In this document: positions 23,280 to 31,981 of the stretch, in pieces
Position numbering within the stretch: the first letter of the stretch is position 1
How the letters are laid out: every line of letters starts with the position of its first letter
NCBI RefSeq assembly: GCF_017876435.1
Contig: NZ_JAGIOA010000001.1
Coordinates: 248,001 to 312,000 of the forward strand
DNA: 64,000 nt
Reading direction: 5' to 3'
Origin: Microbacterium phyllosphaerae
GTDB taxonomy: Bacteria; Actinomycetota; Actinomycetes; Actinomycetales; Microbacteriaceae
Program-made: the position numbers and the translations under genes
Notes under the pieces: generated by a model
What the model was told of the DNA's origin: nothing
Database searches by the model: none
The model's input: only the letters and a program-made list of their open reading frames with translations

Positions 23280-25330
23280 CGTCCTGCTCCGATCGCGTCG
23301 ATGGGCGCATCGTCGGGATGCGCCGAGTAGTAGTGCTCGGTTCCTCGGATCCGACGACGCACAGGCACGGCCCCCGCATAGCGAGCCGGGTCGGACGAAC
23401 GAGGAGCGAAACGGTCGCCCGCGGGGAAGTCGCGCGGCGAGGGGACGACGCCGGCGACCTGGTGGAGCCTGTCGGAACCCGCCTCGATCGAGAGCACAGC
23501 GCCGAGAAGACCCTGCGTGTACTCGTGCACCGGCTGGGTCAGGATCTCCCTGGTCGTGCCCTGCTCGACGACCTGCCCCGCGTACATCACCGTGATGCGG
23601 TGAGTGAGCTCGGCGACCAGAGCGAGGTCGTGCGACACGAAGACGAGGGCGAAGCCGAGCTCGCGCTGCAGCCGCATCAGCAGCTCGACGACCTGCGCCT
23701 GCACGGTGACGTCGAGAGCGGTGGTCGGCTCGTCGGCGATCACCAGTCGCGGGTCACGGGTGAGGGCCATCGCGATCAGCACGCGCTGCCGCTGACCTCC
23801 CGACAGCTCGTGCGGGTACGAGGCGAGTGTGCGAGCGGGGTCGAGACCGACCAGCTCGAGCAGGTCCTCCGCCGTGCGGGTGCCGCCGCGGGAGGTGAGC
23901 TGCTTCATCTGCGAGCGGATGAGCATCGCCGGGTTCAGCGAGCTCAGCGCATCCTGGTAGATCATCGCGATGTCATGACCGCGGAGCGCGTTGCGCCGCT
24001 TCGGGTCCATCTGCAGCAGATCCTGCCCGTCGAAGAGGATCCGTCCGCGGATGTCGGCCTTCGGGTCGAGCAGGCCCATGATCGCCAGCGACGTGATCGA
24101 CTTGCCGCACCCCGATTCGCCGACCAGCGCCATGGTCTCGCCGGGGCGCACCGTGAAGCTGACATGGTCGACCACGTCGACGTCACCGTGCCGCGGGAAC
24201 GAGATGCAGAGGTCCTGCACGTCGAGCAGCGGGGTGTCGTCGCCCGAGTAGACGAGACGATCGGTACGCGCGAGCTCGCGCTGACGCAGATCGGCGAGGC
24301 GGTCGGCGAGAGGCACTGCGGGAGCGACGGGCACCAGCACGTCGGGCACCCCGCTCGGAACCGAGAGGTTGACGGCGGTGTCGACCGTGACGATCACATT
24401 CGTGTCGTCGGGGCCGGCGGCCGCCTCTTCGAGCTCGTGGGTCGACTCCTCGGTGTTCGCGGCATCCGCGCTGATCTTGCGTGCACGCGGCGACACCATC
24501 GCGTCGGTCATCCCCTCGGAGAGGATGTTGAGGCACAGCACCGTGATCATGATGAGGATGCCGGGGAAGAAGGTCGCCCACCACGCCCCGCTCATCAGCA
24601 GGTTGCGCCCGGCGGCGATCACGTTGCCCCACGAGGGCTCGGGGTCGGGCACGCCGGCCTGCAGGAACGACAGCGACGCCTCGAAGACGATCGCGTCGGC
24701 GACGAGCACGGTCGCGAAGACGAGCACCGGGGCCATCGCGTTGCGTGCGACGTGCTTGGCGATGATCCGCGGAGTGCCCGCCCCCATGACGCGCACGGCG
24801 GAGACGTAGTCCTCGCCGTACTGGTCGAGGATGTTCGCGCGGATGATGCGGGTGAGCTGCGGCACATAGAGGAACGCGATCGTCAGGACGAGCACCGGCA
24901 GCGATTTGCCGAACACCGCCACGAACACCGCGGCGAGCGCGATGCCGGGGAAGGACATCACGACGTCCATCACCCGCATGAGCGTCTCGGAGATCCACCG
25001 GGGGGCGGTCGCGGCGATGGTGCCGAACACGCATGCGGCGGCCAGGGCGACCAACGTCGCGCCGAGCCCGATCACCAACGAGTACCTGGCGCCGTAGACC
25101 AGTCGGGAGAAGATGTCTCGACCCTGGCGGTCGGTGCCGAACCAGTGCTCGGCGCTCGGCGGCTGCACCGGGGAGCCGGAGGCCAACGGGTCGAACGGCG
25201 CGACCAGGGGTGCGGCGATCGCGGCGATGGCGATGATCGCCAGCACCACGATGCAGATCAGGGAGCCGACGGACAGGCCGCCCAGGCGGAGGCCCGGAAG
25301 CGAGAGTCGTTGAGTCAGTTTGCGTCGCAT
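23276..25330 (-). CDS. Fused ABC permease/ATPase (OppC-OppD), sialic-acid uptake
   Basis: 684 residues. Residues 1-290 are an OppC-type permease: FGTDRQGRDIFSRLVYGARYSL N-terminal signature, five to six helices, and the EAA loop RVMGAGTPRIIAKHVARNAM. A 70-residue linker rich in Val, Ala and acidic residues follows. Residues about 365-640 are an OppD-type ATPase with Walker A GESGCGKSI near 402, signature LSGGQRQR near 510, Walker B VIADEPTTALD and an H-switch SHD. Permease-ATPase fusions are common in actinobacterial Opp systems, so this is not a frameshift artefact. It starts one base after the OppB stop. Confidence 0.93.
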   Translation of the reverse strand: MRRKLTQRLSLPGLRLGGLSVGSLICIVVLAIIAIAAIAAPLVAPFDPLASGSPVQPPSAEHWFGTDRQGRDIFSRLVYGARYSLVIGLGATLVALAAACVFGTIAATAPRWISETLMRVMDVVMSFPGIALAAVFVAVFGKSLPVLVLTIAFLYVPQLTRIIRANILDQYGEDYVSAVRVMGAGTPRIIAKHVARNAMAPVLVFATVLVADAIVFEASLSFLQAGVPDPEPSWGNVIAAGRNLLMSGAWWATFFPGILIMITVLCLNILSEGMTDAMVSPRARKISADAANTEESTHELEEAAAGPDDTNVIVTVDTAVNLSVPSGVPDVLVPVAPAVPLADRLADLRQRELARTDRLVYSGDDTPLLDVQDLCISFPRHGDVDVVDHVSFTVRPGETMALVGESGCGKSITSLAIMGLLDPKADIRGRILFDGQDLLQMDPKRRNALRGHDIAMIYQDALSSLNPAMLIRSQMKQLTSRGGTRTAEDLLELVGLDPARTLASYPHELSGGQRQRVLIAMALTRDPRLVIADEPTTALDVTVQAQVVELLMRLQRELGFALVFVSHDLALVAELTHRITVMYAGQVVEQGTTREILTQPVHEYTQGLLGAVLSIEAGSDRLHQVAGVVPSPRDFPAGDRFAPRSSDPARYAGAVPVRRRIRGTEHYYSAHPDDAPIDAIGAGR

Positions 25331-25331
25331 G

Positions 25332-26288
25332 TCACACCGCCCGGATTCGGGGATTGATGAGCACGTACAAGAGGTCGACGATGATGTTGATCACCACGAA
25401 GGCCAGTGACACTGCGAGAGTCACGCCCTGCACGAGATTGGGTTCGTTGTTGGTCACGCCGTTGAGGATCAGCGTGCCCATGCCGGGGATCGCGAAGATG
25501 ATCTCGATCACGACCGCCCCGCCGATGAGGTAGCCGATGCGCAGACCGAGCACGGTCACGGGCGTGATCAGTGCGTTGCGCAGCACGTTGCGGCCGACGA
25601 CGACGGTTCGCGGGATGCCCGCGCCGAGGGCGGTGCGCACGTAGTCACGGTCGAGCTCCTCGACCATCGAGGTGCGCACGACTCGGGACAGCTGACCGAT
25701 CACGGGAACGGCGAGAGCGATGGCCGGCAGCGCCATGCGGGCGAGCCACCCTGACGGGTCCTCCCAGAAGTCCGGGAGTGGCCCGGATGCGGGGAGCACG
25801 TTCAGCCCGAGCGTGAAGAGCTGGATGAGCAGGATCGCCAACCAGAACGAGGGCGTCGACAGCGACGCGACCCCGATGATGCGGATGAGCTGGTCGGGCC
25901 AGCGGTCGCGGTAGACGGCGGCGAGGACGCCGATCGCGAAGGCGACGATGACGGCGATGAGAAGGCCGAGGAAAGTCAGCGCCAGCGTGACGGGGAAGGC
26001 GCGGACGACCTCGTCGATCACCGGAAGACTCCGTGCCGAGTATGTGCCGAGGTTGCCCTGCAGCAGCCCGATCAGGAAGGTGAAGTAGCGCACGAGCAGC
26101 GGCTGATCGAGGCCGTACTGCTCTCGGTACGCCTCGAGCGCCTCCGGGGACGCGGTCTCTCCGAGCGCAGTGCGCGCGGGGTCGACGGGCGAGAACGACA
26201 TCACGAAGAAGACGAGGAACGTGATGCCGAGGATCATGAACGGCAGCTGCAGAAGCCGCCGTCCGATGAGGCGGAGCGTGTTGGACAC
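25332..26288 (-). CDS. ABC transporter permease (OppB-like), sialic-acid uptake
   Basis: 318 residues, six helices. GRRLLQLPFMILGITFLVFF at the N-terminus, DPARTALGE in the first outer loop and the EAA motif YVRTALGAGIPRTVVVGRNVLRNALIT near 222-248 define the OppB/DppB family. GTG start with a strong SD GGAAGGAGC. It is separated from the substrate-binding gene by a 75-base gap holding a perfect 12-bp hairpin. Confidence 0.94.
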   Translation of the reverse strand: MSNTLRLIGRRLLQLPFMILGITFLVFFVMSFSPVDPARTALGETASPEALEAYREQYGLDQPLLVRYFTFLIGLLQGNLGTYSARSLPVIDEVVRAFPVTLALTFLGLLIAVIVAFAIGVLAAVYRDRWPDQLIRIIGVASLSTPSFWLAILLIQLFTLGLNVLPASGPLPDFWEDPSGWLARMALPAIALAVPVIGQLSRVVRTSMVEELDRDYVRTALGAGIPRTVVVGRNVLRNALITPVTVLGLRIGYLIGGAVVIEIIFAIPGMGTLILNGVTNNEPNLVQGVTLAVSLAFVVINIIVDLLYVLINPRIRAV

Positions 26289-26318
26289 GTGCCGCTCCTT
26301 CCAGGTTCGGGGAGGTGT

Positions 26319-26350
26319 GGCGGGGATGCGCTCGGGTACGCATCCCCGCC
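26319..26350 (-). terminator. Intercistronic stem-loop between binding-protein and permease genes
   Basis: GGCGGGGATGCG (26319-26330) and CGCATCCCCGCC (26339-26350) form a perfect 12-bp stem with an 8-base loop, 13 bases after the binding-protein stop. No T-run follows, so it probably attenuates transcription or blocks 3' exonucleases, keeping the binding protein in excess over the membrane parts. Confidence 0.75.
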
Positions 26351-26363
26351 GTGGAGACCGGGG

Positions 26364-27959
26364 CTACTTCGCCGCCACGCCGACGTCGAGGAACGACAGG
26401 CCGGTGGTGGGGACGGGAGCGAAGCCGATCAGCTCCTGGCTGCTCCACGCGGTGGGGAGCTTGCGGTGGAACAGCGGATAGAGCACTGCCTGGTCGGAGA
26501 GCAGGTCGTACGCCTTGTCCCACGTGGCCTGCTGCTCGTCGCCCTGCTGCTGCACGGCGTCGTCGAGGAGCGTGCGCAGTTCGGCGTACTCGGGCGAGTC
26601 GGCCCAGTTGGTGCGGGTCTGGGTCCAGACGTTCTCGCCGTACCACCAGTTCATCAGCAGGTCGGGGTCGACGCCGAAGACCGACGGGTCTCCCGGCGCG
26701 ATCGCGACCGTGTAGTCGCCGGAGTCGACCTTCTCGTACATCGCAGCCGACTGCCCGATGTCGAGAGTCGTGTCGATGCCGATGGCGTCGAGCGATTCCT
26801 TGATCAGCGGTGCGACCTCCTTCACCCAGCCGGTGTCGGTGGTGAGCAGCGTGATCGACAGGTCGTCGACGCCCGCCTCGGCCAGCAGCTCCTCGGCCTT
26901 CTCGGGGTCGTAGCTGTAGACCGTCGAGGCCTCGTTGTAGTTCGGGTACGTCTCGGGCAGGAACGACGTGGCGGGCGTCGCGTTGCCGAGCATGCCGGTC
27001 TCGATGATCTTGTCCATGTCGAGGGCGTAGTGCATCGCCTGACGCACGCGGACGTCGTCGAACGGCGCTGCCTTCGTGTTGAACATCATGAACAGCAACC
27101 CGAAGGACTGCACGCTCTCGACGTCGGCGGCGGATGCCAGGGAGTCGACGTCGATGTAGGGCACGTCCTCCATCGCCTGGATGGTGCCGGTCGACATCGC
27201 CGTGACTCGAGCGGAGGCGTCGGACAGCAGGTTCCAGTTCATGCCCGCCGCGAGTGCCGGGTGCGGCCCGTTGTAGTCGTCGTACCTCTCGAAGACGATC
27301 TTGTCCTCGGGCACGGCCGATACCAGGGAGTACGGTCCTGAGCCGACCGGGTTGGCGCCGAAGCCCTCAGGGTCGGCCTCGACCACGGACTCGGGCACGA
27401 TCTTCACGACGCCGAGGCGCGACTCGATCAGCGAGAACGGGTAGTCGGTCGTGATCCGCACGGTGTCCTCGTCGACCGCGGTCACGGTGTCGACGAAGTC
27501 GATGAAGGTGCGGAACAGCGAGTTGTTGTCGGGGTTCAGCACCCGCTCGTAGCTGAAGACGACATCCTCCGCGGTGACGGGATCGCCGTTGTGGAACGTC
27601 GCGCCCTCCCGCAGATCGATCTCGTAGGTCGTGTCGTCGACCTTCGTCGGCATCTCGGCGGCGAGCGCGGGCTCCGCCTTCTGCGTCACGGGGTCGAGAT
27701 CGACGAGCCCCTCGAAGACGTGCCAGTTCGCAGACACCGTGACGGCGCCGGAGGCGACCATCGGGTCGAAGCTGCCGTTCAGCGTGTACGAGATTCCCGC
27801 TTCGATGATCGCGTCAGGGTCGACCTCGGCAGCCGCCGCGCCCTTGTCGGGACCGGCTGAGGCGCCGCCGCAGCCGGCGAGGGCGAGGGAGGCGGCGACG
27901 GTGCCGGCGATCACCATCGCGAATCGACCCGCGCGACGGCGGGTGATGTGTCGGTTCAT
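26364..27959 (-). CDS. ABC transporter substrate-binding lipoprotein (family 5), probable sialic-acid binding
   Basis: 531 residues, normal for the oligopeptide-type SBP_bac_5 family. Lipoprotein signal: MNRHITRRRAGRF positive start, hydrophobic core, lipobox LALAGC with Cys30. NGDPVTAEDVVFSYERVLNP near 126-145 and VRVRQAMHYALDMDKI near 303-318 are family signatures. Context (nanA, nanK, nanE, nagB downstream) argues for sialic acid rather than peptide; the family carries both. First gene of the minus-strand operon, directly downstream of the GntR operator. Confidence 0.93.
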   Translation of the reverse strand: MNRHITRRRAGRFAMVIAGTVAASLALAGCGGASAGPDKGAAAAEVDPDAIIEAGISYTLNGSFDPMVASGAVTVSANWHVFEGLVDLDPVTQKAEPALAAEMPTKVDDTTYEIDLREGATFHNGDPVTAEDVVFSYERVLNPDNNSLFRTFIDFVDTVTAVDEDTVRITTDYPFSLIESRLGVVKIVPESVVEADPEGFGANPVGSGPYSLVSAVPEDKIVFERYDDYNGPHPALAAGMNWNLLSDASARVTAMSTGTIQAMEDVPYIDVDSLASAADVESVQSFGLLFMMFNTKAAPFDDVRVRQAMHYALDMDKIIETGMLGNATPATSFLPETYPNYNEASTVYSYDPEKAEELLAEAGVDDLSITLLTTDTGWVKEVAPLIKESLDAIGIDTTLDIGQSAAMYEKVDSGDYTVAIAPGDPSVFGVDPDLLMNWWYGENVWTQTRTNWADSPEYAELRTLLDDAVQQQGDEQQATWDKAYDLLSDQAVLYPLFHRKLPTAWSSQELIGFAPVPTTGLSFLDVGVAAK

Positions 27960-27991
27960 GTGTGCTCCAGGGTGATGGGGGACATCTTGAG

Positions 27992-28004
27992 GACATCTGA
28001 TGTC
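27992..28004. promoter_or_regulatory. GntR/FCD operator GACATC-T-GATGTC
   Basis: A perfect 6-1-6 inverted repeat, flanked by additional half-sites GACATC (27981-27986) and GATGT (28006-28010). It lies in the gap between the binding-protein gene and the divergent GntR gene. FCD-subfamily GntR regulators bind short palindromes of this size, so repression of the sialic-acid operon and of the regulator itself is inferred. Confidence 0.75.
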
Positions 28005-28086
28005 TGATGTACTCTAAACACAGGTTCGACCAGATCACAAGAGTGAGATGATCGGAGCGTTTCAGTCGGGACGAGAGGGAGACCAG

Positions 28087-28809
28087 ATGAAGTCCACCAC
28101 GAGTAGGGCATCGCGGATGCGGCGCTCGACGACGGCGGATCAGATCAAGCAGCTCATCATCGCCCGCGGGCTCACCCCCGGAGCACCCCTTCCGACCGAG
28201 GCCGAGCTCTGCGAAGAGCTCGACGTGTCGCGCTCTTCGGTCAGGGAGGCGATCCGCACCCTGTCGACGCTCGACATCGTCGATGTCCGGCACGGCCACG
28301 GCACCTACGTCGGCTCGATGTCGCTGGATCCGATGGTCGAGGCCCTGGTCTTCCGAGGAGTCCTGTCCCCCGAAGGATCTCTGCAGTCGCTGCGCGAGGT
28401 CGTCGAGGTACGACTGGCTCTCGATCTCTCCATGGCGGAGCGCGTCGTCGCGGCCGCCCAGGTCGATTCCGACGGAGAACTCGACGAACTCGTCGCCGAG
28501 ATGGTCGACAAGGCGAGCAGAGGCGAGCACTTCCTCGAAGCCGACCGACTCTTCCACACCAAGCTCTTCGAGGCGATCGGCAATCGGCTCGTCGGTCAGC
28601 TCGTCGGCGCCTTCTGGGACGTGCACACGGCGGTGCTGCCCCAGCTCGACATCGCTCAGCCGGAGGACATCCATCAGACAGCGGTCGCGCATGGTGACAT
28701 GCTCGCGGCGGTGCGCGCCGGTGATGTCGACGCCTACCGTGCGGCTGTCATCGAGCACTACCAGCCGTTGCAGCGCGTGCTCGCGCAGGCGGAGAAGTCG
28801 CGGGCCTGA
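28087..28809 (+). CDS. GntR family (FCD subfamily) regulator, probable sialic-acid repressor
   Basis: 240 residues from ATG 28087, which has SD GAGAGGGAGA; an in-frame ATG at 28048 exists but has no SD. Winged helix TADQIKQLIIARGLTPGAPLPTEAELCEELDVSRSSVREAIRTLSTLDIVDVRHGHGTYVG at about 14-75, then an all-helical FCD effector domain with the metal-binding pattern Asp/His/His expected in ADRLFHTKLFEAIGN near 158-172 and TAVAHGDMLAAV near 206-217. It is divergent from the transporter operon; NanR regulators of other actinobacteria and of E. coli are also GntR/FCD proteins. Confidence 0.92.
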   Translation: MKSTTSRASRMRRSTTADQIKQLIIARGLTPGAPLPTEAELCEELDVSRSSVREAIRTLSTLDIVDVRHGHGTYVGSMSLDPMVEALVFRGVLSPEGSLQSLREVVEVRLALDLSMAERVVAAAQVDSDGELDELVAEMVDKASRGEHFLEADRLFHTKLFEAIGNRLVGQLVGAFWDVHTAVLPQLDIAQPEDIHQTAVAHGDMLAAVRAGDVDAYRAAVIEHYQPLQRVLAQAEKSRA

Positions 28810-28905
28810 CACCTCAAGACCAGGCGGACGAGCCGCCCGCATCCGACCGCGGCCCCCTGCGCTCCGCGGGTCGGCCGCATCGCGACGAGTTAGCGAGCCC
28901 GCGTC

Positions 28906-29637
28906 TCAGAGCACGTCTGCGAGGACTCCGAGCACCCGCTCAGGGTCTTCCAGGTGCATGTCGTGGTGGATGCCGGAGATCCGGCGGGTTTCCCACCCGT
29001 CGTGCTCGAGTCCGGCCGCCATCGCGTCGGACAGCACGGCCGGCGACTCGTCGGAGAGCACGATCGTCGACGGCACCGCGGGAGCTGCGATCGCGACCGG
29101 GTGGAACGCGATCTCCCGGAACACACCGATCGCCATCTTCGAGTCGAACAGCTTCTGACTGCGCGCCATCGACGCCCGGATGCTCTCGGGGTACGCGGCT
29201 CGCTGGGCGGCACTGCGGCGTGACTGGCGAAGACCGACGACGCCCAGGGTGAGCGCGGGAACCGCCCAGAAGGCGCGCCCCGCCAGACCGGTGGTGGGGA
29301 GCGCCAGGCCGAAACCGGGGTCGAGGTAGATCGCACGCGCAGGGCGGAGCCGTTCGACTGCACGGACGAGCACGGCGCCGCCCAGCGAGTGCCCGACGAC
29401 GCTGTGCAGGCCCTGCGGCAGCGACTCCACGACATCATCGGCGAGTTCGCCCAGCGTGTACGACGACGCCCGGTCGCTGCGCCCGTGCCCCCGGAGATCG
29501 ACGGTCGTCACGGTGTACCGGCCCGTGGTGAGCATCAGGTCGATCAGTGGTTTCCACGTCGTGCCGTCGGCGCCGAGCCCGTGGATCAGTCCGACATGGT
29601 GCTCACCTGAGCCGGAGGTCGCCGTGTGCAGCTGCAT
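28906..29637 (-). CDS. Alpha/beta-fold hydrolase
   Basis: 243 residues. The oxyanion region LIHGLGADGTTWKPLI is near 18-33, the nucleophile elbow VVGHSLGGAV near 81-90 with Ser84, VLSDESPAVL near 194-203 carries the likely acid, and the terminal His lies in GIHHDMHLEDP near 221-231. Short cap region near 120-170. An esterase, thioesterase or lactonase is possible; no operon partner narrows the substrate. The 96-base gap after the GntR gene contains GC-rich sequence but nothing I can name. Confidence 0.88.
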   Translation of the reverse strand: MQLHTATSGSGEHHVGLIHGLGADGTTWKPLIDLMLTTGRYTVTTVDLRGHGRSDRASSYTLGELADDVVESLPQGLHSVVGHSLGGAVLVRAVERLRPARAIYLDPGFGLALPTTGLAGRAFWAVPALTLGVVGLRQSRRSAAQRAAYPESIRASMARSQKLFDSKMAIGVFREIAFHPVAIAAPAVPSTIVLSDESPAVLSDAMAAGLEHDGWETRRISGIHHDMHLEDPERVLGVLADVL

Positions 29638-29697
29638 TCCGTCATTGTGTCATCCGACGTTCTCGCCGTGAGCGGGCGCAGCGATACGCTGACCGGC

Positions 29698-30321
29698 ATG
29701 AGTGAGAATGCGACGCCCGACCACCTGACACTGGCCTCATTCGACGCACCGAGCTCGGCAGCGGCTCGCGCCGCTCTGTCGCTCGCCACGCAGTACCACT
29801 CCCCGACCCTGCTGAATCACGTGCTGCGGTCATGGCTGTGGGCCGAGGCGTTCGCGATCGTCGAGGGTCGCTCGGACATCGACCACGAACTCCTCTACGT
29901 CGCCGCCGTGCTGCACGACATCGGCCTGGTGCCCGAGTTCGACAACGTCTTCCGCTCATATGAGGAGTCCGGAGGGCACGTGGCCGTCGCGCTCACCCGG
30001 GGCGCCGGATGGGACGAGCACCGTGGCCAGCGCGCGCTCGAGGTGATCGTGCGGCACAACTGGCCGGCTGTCGACCCCGACCTCGACGTCGAGGGATACC
30101 TGCTCGAGATCGCGACGGGTCTCGACATCTCCGGCGCGCGGCCCGATGCGCTTCCCGCATCCTTCATCCGCGAGGTGCTCGACGCCTACCCGCGCCTCGA
30201 CCTCGCCCAGGAGTTCGGCACCGGAGTCGTCGACCAGGCGGCGCGCAAGCCGCACACCGCGGCGCACCGGCTGGTCGAGGGCGGCGTCGTCCGCAAGCTG
30301 GCGGACCACCCGCTCGGCTGA
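29698..30321 (+). CDS. HD-domain protein (cyanamide-hydratase-like)
   Basis: 207 residues from ATG 29698. The metal-binding HD motif VAAVLHDIGLVPEF is near 70-83, preceded by LLNHVLRSWLWAEAFAI near 38-54, giving the H..HD pattern of cyanamide hydratase-type HD proteins. The distal His/Asp is probably in VRHNWPAVDPD near 118-128. The family includes hydratases and nucleotide phosphohydrolases, and the substrate is not evident. It diverges from the alpha/beta hydrolase and is convergent with the methyltransferase. Confidence 0.85.
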   Translation: MSENATPDHLTLASFDAPSSAAARAALSLATQYHSPTLLNHVLRSWLWAEAFAIVEGRSDIDHELLYVAAVLHDIGLVPEFDNVFRSYEESGGHVAVALTRGAGWDEHRGQRALEVIVRHNWPAVDPDLDVEGYLLEIATGLDISGARPDALPASFIREVLDAYPRLDLAQEFGTGVVDQAARKPHTAAHRLVEGGVVRKLADHPLG

Positions 30322-30349
30322 CGCACCGGGCTCGAACCCGGCGCGGCGC

Positions 30350-31180
30350 TCACTTCACGGTCGCGGTCACCAGCAGATACTCCCAGTCCATCGCGCCGCT
30401 CTCGAGGTGGCGGTCGCCGAGCGTGGCCAGGGCATCGTCCAGCTCGCCGCGCCGCTCGTGATCGTCGCCGATCCCTCGATAGGCCGCAGCCGTGGGCCCG
30501 TAGAAGTCCCGGAAGAAGTCCCGGAACTCCGCGCCGGACGCGAACCTGTCGACCGACAACCGGCGGCGCTCCATCGTCAGATCGGTGACGCGGGCTCCGA
30601 GCAGCTCGCGCACGTGGTCCTCTCCGCCCCAGAGCGGCGGCGGCTGGACGCCTGCGGGAGGTGCGGGGACGAAGCGCTTCAGCGTGGCGAACAGCTGGCC
30701 GATGAAACCCTCGGGCGTCCAGTTGATCAGAGCCAGCCGGCCGCCGGGGCGCACGGCCCGCGTGAGTTCGCGCGCTGCGACCTCGTGGTGCGGCGCGAAC
30801 ATGACGCCCACGCACGAGAGCACAACGTCGAACGAGTCGTCGGCGTAGGGCAGCGCCTCGGCATCCGCCTCCTCGAACGTGAGGTCGATTCCCTGCCGTG
30901 CAGCATCGGCGCGCCCGATCTCGAGCAGTTCGGGCGTGAGGTCGCTGGCGATGACGGCTGCTCCGGCACGCGCCGCCTCGATCGACGCGTTGCCCGTGCC
31001 GGCGGCGACATCGAGCACCCGATCGCCGGGTCCGACGCCGCTCTCGGCGACGAGAACCCTGCCGAGTTCGGGGATCACCTCGCGCGCGACGGCGGCGTAG
31101 TCGCCGAGCGCCCAGACGATCCTGTGCTTCGCCTTCAACGCGCGATCCGCATCGGTCTGAAGGTCTGTCGTGCTGTTCAT
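30350..31180 (-). CDS. Class I SAM-dependent methyltransferase (UbiE/Methyltransf_11-like)
   Basis: 276 residues. Motif I VLDVAAGTGNASIEAARAGA near 58-77 binds SAM, VIASDLTPELLEIG holds the ribose-binding Asp, EADAEALPYADDSFDVVLSCVGVMFAPH near 105-132 is motifs II-III. The C-terminal half is a substrate cap typical of small-molecule methyltransferases. It is divergent from an HxlR-type regulator, which probably controls it. Confidence 0.9.
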   Translation of the reverse strand: MNSTTDLQTDADRALKAKHRIVWALGDYAAVAREVIPELGRVLVAESGVGPGDRVLDVAAGTGNASIEAARAGAAVIASDLTPELLEIGRADAARQGIDLTFEEADAEALPYADDSFDVVLSCVGVMFAPHHEVAARELTRAVRPGGRLALINWTPEGFIGQLFATLKRFVPAPPAGVQPPPLWGGEDHVRELLGARVTDLTMERRRLSVDRFASGAEFRDFFRDFYGPTAAAYRGIGDDHERRGELDDALATLGDRHLESGAMDWEYLLVTATVK

Positions 31181-31261
31181 GATGGGCTCCTCTGCCTTGT
31201 GATCCTCACGCTACGAAGCCCGCACAGACCGCTCTAGTATCGGATCTGTACCGGGTCTATC

Positions 31262-31972
31262 GTGAGGCTCGTGGGCGCCCCGTACTACCAGTTCTGCCCC
31301 GTCGCCAAGGCGATGGAGCTGCTGGACGAGCGCTGGACGATGCTCCTCTTACGCGAGCTGCTGCTCGGCACCGAGCACTTCAACGACCTGCGCCGGGGCC
31401 TCCCCCGAATGTCGCCCACCCTGCTGTCGCATCGGCTCGACCAGCTGCAGCGTGCGGGTCTGATCGAGCGCATCGCCCACGGCGCCGACGTGCGCTACGT
31501 GCTCACCCCGGCGGGCGCCGAGCTGCGGCCGGTCGTCGAGCAGCTCTCCGCGTGGGGCGTGCGGTGGATCGGCGAACTCGGCGACGCCGATCTCGACCCC
31601 AAGCTGCTGCTGTGGGACATGCACCGCAACATCGACCATGAGACCGTTCCGGATGCGCGCACGGTGATCGCACTGCACTTCACCGACGCGAGTCCGGCGC
31701 GACGCCGGTGGTGGCTGGTCATCCACGACGGGGATGCCGACGTGTGCGACGCCGACCCCGGCTACGAGGTCGCGATCGAGGTGCGCTGCTCGCTGCGCGC
31801 CCTGACCCGGTTCTGGCGCGGAGACATCGAATGGACGACGCTGCTGCTCGCGGAGGACGCCACGGCGACCGGGCCGAGTCACCTGCGGCGAGCGCTGCCC
31901 TCGTGGTTCACGCGGCCGGGGTATGCGGCGGTTCCGCGCGTGGGTGCACTGGCGGGTGTGCCTGGACGCTGA
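31262..31972 (+). CDS. HxlR-type winged-helix regulator with C-terminal SCP2-like domain
   Basis: 236 residues. The N-terminal HxlR domain is clear: YQFCPVAKAMELLDERWTMLLLRELLLGTEHFNDLRRGLPRMSPTLLSHRL at about 9-60, with Cys12 in the position used for redox or electrophile sensing in several HxlR proteins. The rest (about 115-215) resembles an SCP2-like ligand pocket. It starts at GTG 31262 (a second GTG follows at 31271) with little leader. It diverges from the methyltransferase. Confidence 0.88.
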   Translation: MRLVGAPYYQFCPVAKAMELLDERWTMLLLRELLLGTEHFNDLRRGLPRMSPTLLSHRLDQLQRAGLIERIAHGADVRYVLTPAGAELRPVVEQLSAWGVRWIGELGDADLDPKLLLWDMHRNIDHETVPDARTVIALHFTDASPARRRWWLVIHDGDADVCDADPGYEVAIEVRCSLRALTRFWRGDIEWTTLLLAEDATATGPSHLRRALPSWFTRPGYAAVPRVGALAGVPGR

Positions 31973-31981
31973 GCGTCCGTC

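Noticed and set aside
23276..25330. Frameshift or assembly error joining permease and ATPase
   Set aside because: The linker is in frame, and permease-ATPase fusion is a known actinobacterial Opp arrangement.
23318..25357. Open frame of about 679 codons antisense to the fused permease/ATPase
   Set aside because: Asp/His/Glu/Val-rich composition typical of antisense high-GC frames; no domain.
30326..30341. CCGGG-CTCGAA-CCCGG hairpin that reads like a tRNA T-arm
   Set aside because: No acceptor or anticodon stem surrounds it, so not a tRNA; more likely a weak terminator between convergent genes.
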